This document shows positions 59,531-64,000 of a DNA stretch of 64,000 bases, one piece after another (the first letter of the stretch is position 1; the number at the start of each line of letters is the position of its first letter). Origin of the DNA: an uncultured Lachnospiraceae bacterium. GTDB taxonomy: Bacteria > Bacillota > Clostridia > Lachnospirales > Lachnospiraceae. The stretch lies in NCBI GenBank assembly GCA_947174015.1, contig CAMWHJ010000001.1, forward strand, positions 1-64,000, in the 5' to 3' direction. The position numbers were made by a program, and so were the translations under genes. Under the pieces are notes generated by a model. The model saw only the letters and a list, made by a program, of their open reading frames with translations. It had not been told where the DNA came from and made no database searches.

Positions 59531-60605
59531 TTCTCCTAATCTTCACAGTAAAGGTACTGCCCTCTCCAATCCCACTGCGAACAGCAATATCCCCATGTTC
59601 AATATCCACTACCCGTTTTACAAGGGCAAGCCCTAAACCATTTCCCTGTGTAGCATGGGAAGTATCGCCTTGATAAAATTTCTCAAAAATGTGCCTGCCG
59701 ACTTCAGGACTAATTCCGCATCCTGTGTCGCTTACCTCCACAATGGCAAAGTCCTTGTCTGTCTTCATTTTCAAAGAAACCCGTCCACCCGGTTCAGTAA
59801 ATTTTAAGGCATTGGAAAACAAATTGTTCCATACAAGTGTCAAAAGTTCGGCATCCGACTTAACGAATACTTCTTCCGCTATATCCGTTTCTATTTCAAT
59901 GTCTTTTTGTTCCCATGTACTTTCAAAATTCAAAAGACATTCGCAAAGCTGCTCACCAAGATTATACGTTTTCCGTTCCGGGTAAATCTGTTGATTTTCC
60001 AATCTGTTCAATTTCAGTATATTCGTAATCAAATCCGCCTGCCTTCGGGATGATTCTGTGATTGCTTTTGCATATTCAAGCCTTTTTTCTTCCGAAAGCC
60101 CCGGCTGCTGCAGCATTGTACCGTAATTTTGCATAACTGCCAGTGGTGTTTTCAGTTCATGTGACACATTGGCAATAAAATCAGTACGCAGCGTTTCCGT
60201 TCCGGAAAGTTCCTCAGCCATCTTGTTAAAATATTGAATGATGGTATTAAACCCATCCGCATCGTAAATGCTGCCAAATGGCTCGATTCTTGTGGAAAAC
60301 TCACCGTTCATGATTTTCTCAGCGGCACCTATAATTCTTTTTACCGGACGTTCCACCATGTATCGGCGACGCAAACCATCAATCAAAGTGCATATCAAGC
60401 TCAGCAATACTACATTGCCAAAAGTTAAAATGGCTGCCTGTCGGATATTATGCGCTGTGAAAGACACCTCTAAGTTTCGTTCCAGTAATCTTAAAAAAAG
60501 ATTCATGCAACAGGTAATAATAAAAGCCATGAGCATGAAAAAACTAACATACCGCCTAACTCCTACAAGTAAGCGTTTTTCTCTTTCTTTTTTACTCATT
60601 ACCAT
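59499..60605 (-). CDS. Sensor histidine kinase
   Basis: NVSHELKTPLAVMQNYGTML, NLFSNALKFTEPGGRV, GNGLGLALVKRVVDIEHG. Confidence 0.94.
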   Translation of the reverse strand: MVMSKKEREKRLLVGVRRYVSFFMLMAFIITCCMNLFLRLLERNLEVSFTAHNIRQAAILTFGNVVLLSLICTLIDGLRRRYMVERPVKRIIGAAEKIMNGEFSTRIEPFGSIYDADGFNTIIQYFNKMAEELSGTETLRTDFIANVSHELKTPLAVMQNYGTMLQQPGLSEEKRLEYAKAITESSRRQADLITNILKLNRLENQQIYPERKTYNLGEQLCECLLNFESTWEQKDIEIETDIAEEVFVKSDAELLTLVWNNLFSNALKFTEPGGRVSLKMKTDKDFAIVEVSDTGCGISPEVGRHIFEKFYQGDTSHATQGNGLGLALVKRVVDIEHGDIAVRSGIGEGSTFTVKIRRNADGEIQTDS

Positions 60606-61276
60606 TATTTTGTCACCGCCTTATAACCGAGTCCGTGGACAGTAACGATTTCAAAATCATTACACTCAGAGAATTTATCCCGCAGTTTCGTCATATAAAC
60701 ATCGACTGCTCTTGTTGTCGTATTGGAATCAGTGTCCCAGAATTCATCCATGAGCTGTGTGCGGGTAAAGGTTTTTTTGGGATAAGACAACAGTTTGTAC
60801 AGGATATTGAATTCACGCACAGTCAGTGATATTTCTTCCCCTCCAACTGTGGCACTCCGTTCATCTGCGTCCAAAACAAGACCACCGATTTCCAGACGAT
60901 GGCTGTTTGCAATTTTTGCACGTCGCAACAGGGCACCAATCCGCAGGAATAATTCATCCAAATCAATCGGTTTTACCATGTAATCGTCAATTCCGACACG
61001 ATAGCCTTTCTGCTTGGATGCAAAATCATCTCTCGCTGTCATAAACAGGATTGGGATATTTTCGTCCAGTCCCCGTACTGTTTTTGCAAATTCAAAACCA
61101 TCAATCTCTGGCATCATAATGTCGGATACGATTAAATCAAATGTGTTGTTATACATTGTATTATAGGCATCGTTAGCGTTCAGACAGCCTTCCGCCTCAT
61201 ATCCGCTTTGGTTTAAGAAAGAGCATACCGTATAATTTAATTCTTTGTCATCCTCTACCACTAATATCCGGAACAT
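60605..61276 (-). CDS. OmpR-family response regulator
   Basis: MFRILVVEDDKELNYTV, SDIMMPEIDGFEF, GIDDYMVKPIDLDEL. Confidence 0.94.
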   Translation of the reverse strand: MFRILVVEDDKELNYTVCSFLNQSGYEAEGCLNANDAYNTMYNNTFDLIVSDIMMPEIDGFEFAKTVRGLDENIPILFMTARDDFASKQKGYRVGIDDYMVKPIDLDELFLRIGALLRRAKIANSHRLEIGGLVLDADERSATVGGEEISLTVREFNILYKLLSYPKKTFTRTQLMDEFWDTDSNTTTRAVDVYMTKLRDKFSECNDFEIVTVHGLGYKAVTK

Positions 61277-61469
61277 AGAACCTACCTCCATGAAAGCATT
61301 TTTTTCATCATAACATGGAAATGTTAAAGTTTTGTTTCTGTTTTTGTAAATTTCAAAGTTTTTTTGAGCGTGCTCCGTATATCTTTACAGATTTTCATGA
61401 TCTTTATACGAAACACAGTCAGCCCACACAGTCTATTTCTGTGTAGGCTGACTTTTTACCAGTGAACAA

Positions 61470-61850
61470 TTAATGTTTTCCGGCGTTTCTGCTGGCTTCC
61501 ACGCTGGCTTTGGCAATTTCTCTGCTTGCCTCTACGCTCGCCCTGCCAATATCAGTGCCTGCACCCATGTTTACCTGTCCGGCAGCTACACGCTTTTCAG
61601 CAGCTTCTTTGCCGGCTTCCTCACGGGCAGCCTGTTCCTCTGCAAGACGTTTCTTCGCATCTTCAACAGTTTCTCCTTCATGGGTTAAAAATTTATCCAC
61701 AAACTTGTCAGACATCTTGTTAAATCCATCCACAACTCCCTCTTCAATTTTTTTGTACCCTCCGACAACACCGTCCTCAATTTTCTTGTAGCTGTCAGTA
61801 ACACCCTCGGCAATCTTTTCATTTGCTTTCTTTAATTTAGATTCAGACAT
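61470..61850 (-). CDS. Repeat-containing amphipathic helical protein
   Basis: KKIEDGVVGGYKKIEEGVVDGFNKM repeats; Ala/Glu-rich C-terminus. Confidence 0.7.
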   Translation of the reverse strand: MSESKLKKANEKIAEGVTDSYKKIEDGVVGGYKKIEEGVVDGFNKMSDKFVDKFLTHEGETVEDAKKRLAEEQAAREEAGKEAAEKRVAAGQVNMGAGTDIGRASVEASREIAKASVEASRNAGKH

Positions 61851-61985
61851 TTTCTTATCCTCCTTAATAAATATGTTTTTTGTTTCTATGAATTACAACA
61901 ATAACAACTGCACCAATTGTGGCAGTAATAGTAACCAGAATTGAAATAATAATTGAAATGATAGATCTTTTCATTGCAACACCCC

Positions 61986-62360
61986 CTATTTTAATCCCTT
62001 GCAAAGCGGTATCAGGCAGAGCAGAAGGATAATGCCGACAACACCAACGATAATCCCCCATATCATCAAGCCTTCCCATACCATAACCATGCACATACCA
62101 ACACCCAGCGTCAGTGTACCTACAATACCAAGAAGGATTCCTCCGATTGTCTTGCCGGAGAGTTTTACAACAACAGGTTTCCCTTCCATTTTACGGCGTA
62201 TAATGACCATAGCAACCAATACCACAGCACCGATCACTGCTACAAAAACTCCCTGTGTAAATGCGTTCCACTCCGGCACCAAACACATACACATTCCTAT
62301 TGCGAACAGAATACCTCCGATGGTGCTGAGAATTAAAGTAATAAAATTTTTCTTTGTCAT
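61986..62360 (-). CDS. Small four-TM protein with internal duplication
   Basis: TIGGILFAIGMCMCLVPEWNAF and TIGGILLGIVGTLTLGVGMCMVMVWEGLMI halves. Confidence 0.75.
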   Translation of the reverse strand: MTKKNFITLILSTIGGILFAIGMCMCLVPEWNAFTQGVFVAVIGAVVLVAMVIIRRKMEGKPVVVKLSGKTIGGILLGIVGTLTLGVGMCMVMVWEGLMIWGIIVGVVGIILLLCLIPLCKGLK

Positions 62361-62593
62361 AGTGAGCTACCCCCTTCTACAATACTCTCCTCATTTGGCT
62401 GTCCGTCAGTTGAGGTATCGTTTTCCGTTTCATCTGAAAGCAGCTTTTTCATGGTGTCACTTGCTGTCTTAAATCCCTCAACGACAGCCCCCACTGCTGC
62501 ACCACTTGCTACCAAAGCACTAAGCGCAACAATACTTGTTGCTGCACAAGCTGCTCCTGCCACCTTTGTTACATTTTTAGCACTCATTTTCAT
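62357..62593 (-). CDS. Small Ala/Gly-rich membrane protein
   Basis: 4-nt overlap with 61986-62360; VAGAACAATSIVALSALVASGAAVGAVVEGF. Confidence 0.6.
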   Translation of the reverse strand: MKMSAKNVTKVAGAACAATSIVALSALVASGAAVGAVVEGFKTASDTMKKLLSDETENDTSTDGQPNEESIVEGGSSL

Positions 62594-62730
62594 CTTGTTA
62601 TCCTCCTTACATTTTATTTATTTTAGCAATATCTTATATGATGTCTGTATTCTACCGCCAAAATGTTTTCAAAATGATTAAATTATGTTTTTGAATTGTT
62701 AATTTTGCAAAAACTTGACTTTTGAACCTC

Positions 62731-63486
62731 CTATATTTTATAGGTTTGCTCATGGTCATATCTATGTGAGTTCTGTTTTTCCTTATACTGCTGTTTAACA
62801 AACTTCATGCTATACTTATCCGCCCATGCCTTTAACCGCTTGGTATAATCAGCATAATCTGCTTTCGCATGATGATATACCCTCATAAAATCATCAATAC
62901 TGGAATAGCCATAACCTCTAACGACATCACCCAAACATTGTTTCATATTCGCTATCCTATACTCTTTATCCGCAATTTGTCCCTCCAGTTTCTTTCTGCG
63001 TTTTCCTTGAAATACACCCTTGCAAAGCAACAATTCCTGCTGTAAGTGTTCTATTTCTTTTTCACAGGTAAGGACAGCATTTTCCTGTTTTACCAACTGC
63101 CTGTAAATCTCTTGAAGTTTATCATATTCCTCCATACCAATATTAAACTCTGGTCTTGGTGGGATAACTTCCTTTTGTTCCATAAGTTTAGTAACTGTCC
63201 TCTGTTGTGCTTTCACCTCCGGTACTTTAGTAGAAGCAGAAAAAAGTATTTCCTCTGGCTCTGGTGTCTGTGGTACGTTTACGACATCTTTCTTTGCTTG
63301 TACAAATGCACTTTCCGTTTCTTTTGTAGAAGATTCAACTACTGGAACACTTTTTATATTCTCAGCAGATTCAGCATTATCTTTCTTATTCAGTAATGTA
63401 GCGATCCGCTTAAACTGCTCCCTTATCTTCTTAATCAGGGCAGTTAAAACATCAATTGCGTGGGTAACGATAGAATAAAAAAACAT
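62731..63486 (-). pseudogene. C-terminal portion of a MobA/MobL-type relaxase
   Basis: Same C-terminal architecture as 47769-49319 (IPPRPEFN..YDKLQEIYRQLVKQENAVLTCEKEIEHLQQEL vs IPPKPVMP..YPKLFKIYKELKRQNEIIFEAEKERNALEFE; GYGYSSIDDFMRVYHHAKADYADY vs KYGYQNVQEFYCTYHKSHSAYIAY); catalytic N-terminus absent. Confidence 0.65.
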
Positions 63487-64000
63487 GGTCGGTTTCCCCG
63501 CTTATGAATAGATTCCTGCACCTTTTCTGTGATTTCTTCCCTTTTTACCTGTAAAATCTCCTCCCTCTGATACCCTCTACCAATGCCCTGTCTGCCATGT
63601 GGGAACGGATAATCCATTTGTTACCTTTTGGCACTACTTTGAATTTAATTTCAAGAAAAGTTGTGTAATTTTTTCTAAGGTTGGTAATCCCAGATTTTTC
63701 ATCGCTCGTCTGTAAATGCAGATTTTCTTCCAACCATAGCTTTGTGGCACACATTACCTTATAGACATGAAAGAAAATTTAGTATCGGCTTGTGGCTATC
63801 CCTCCACCGCTTATTATCACGGCTTCATCGATACTGTGCCACTACTCTCACAACCACAAATGCACTTATTGTAGAAAGGATTTTTTCAGTTCCTTTCCTT
63901 TTCGTTACAACTACGGTACTTTGCCGCTGATACAGTCAGCTCGTACCTGTCTGGTACACTGGCATTTCTGCCAACCATTCGTTTAGAGCCGTACATTTGG

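Noticed and set aside
63545-63986. Short ORFs at the right edge
   Set aside because: No recognisable family, conflicting strands and truncated context at the window edge; not called

Overview
Low-to-mid GC Firmicutes window, most consistent with a gut Clostridia/Lachnospiraceae chromosome. About 0-28 kb looks like chromosomal backbone: a cluster of DnaA-box-like motifs at the left edge, NlpC/P60 SH3 protein, TrxB, SDR, MgtC-like protein, amidohydrolase, a TetR-controlled MMPL plus Leu-x-x-Gly heptad-repeat protein pair, a tightly coupled six-gene operon (propeller-like/solute-binding lipoprotein, two MalF/G-type permeases, HlyD-like adaptor, MacB-PCD-like anchored protein, one-TM protein) next to a divergent two-component system, DUF445, a FtsX-type ABC exporter and its probable TetR regulator. 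A dispersed palindromic intergenic repeat family occurs only in this part. About 28-64 kb is accessory: oxidoreductase/flavodoxin cassettes, TCS-ABC modules, decayed IS elements, MobA/MobL relaxase genes (one intact-looking, one truncated), a catalytically incomplete tyrosine integrase, and repeated att-like inverted-repeat modules. The standout system is at 43.8-47.7 kb: an HxlR regulator divergent from a Cys-rich tandem-repeat peptide (ACGSACGA repeats), a radical SAM/SPASM protein, a nitroreductase, a PNPOx-ferredoxin fusion and an atypical sirtuin resembling the ADP-ribosylating class M group. It looks like an expanded ACGX-type radical-SAM peptide maturation locus. All calls are from reading the sequence and translations; no database search was run.
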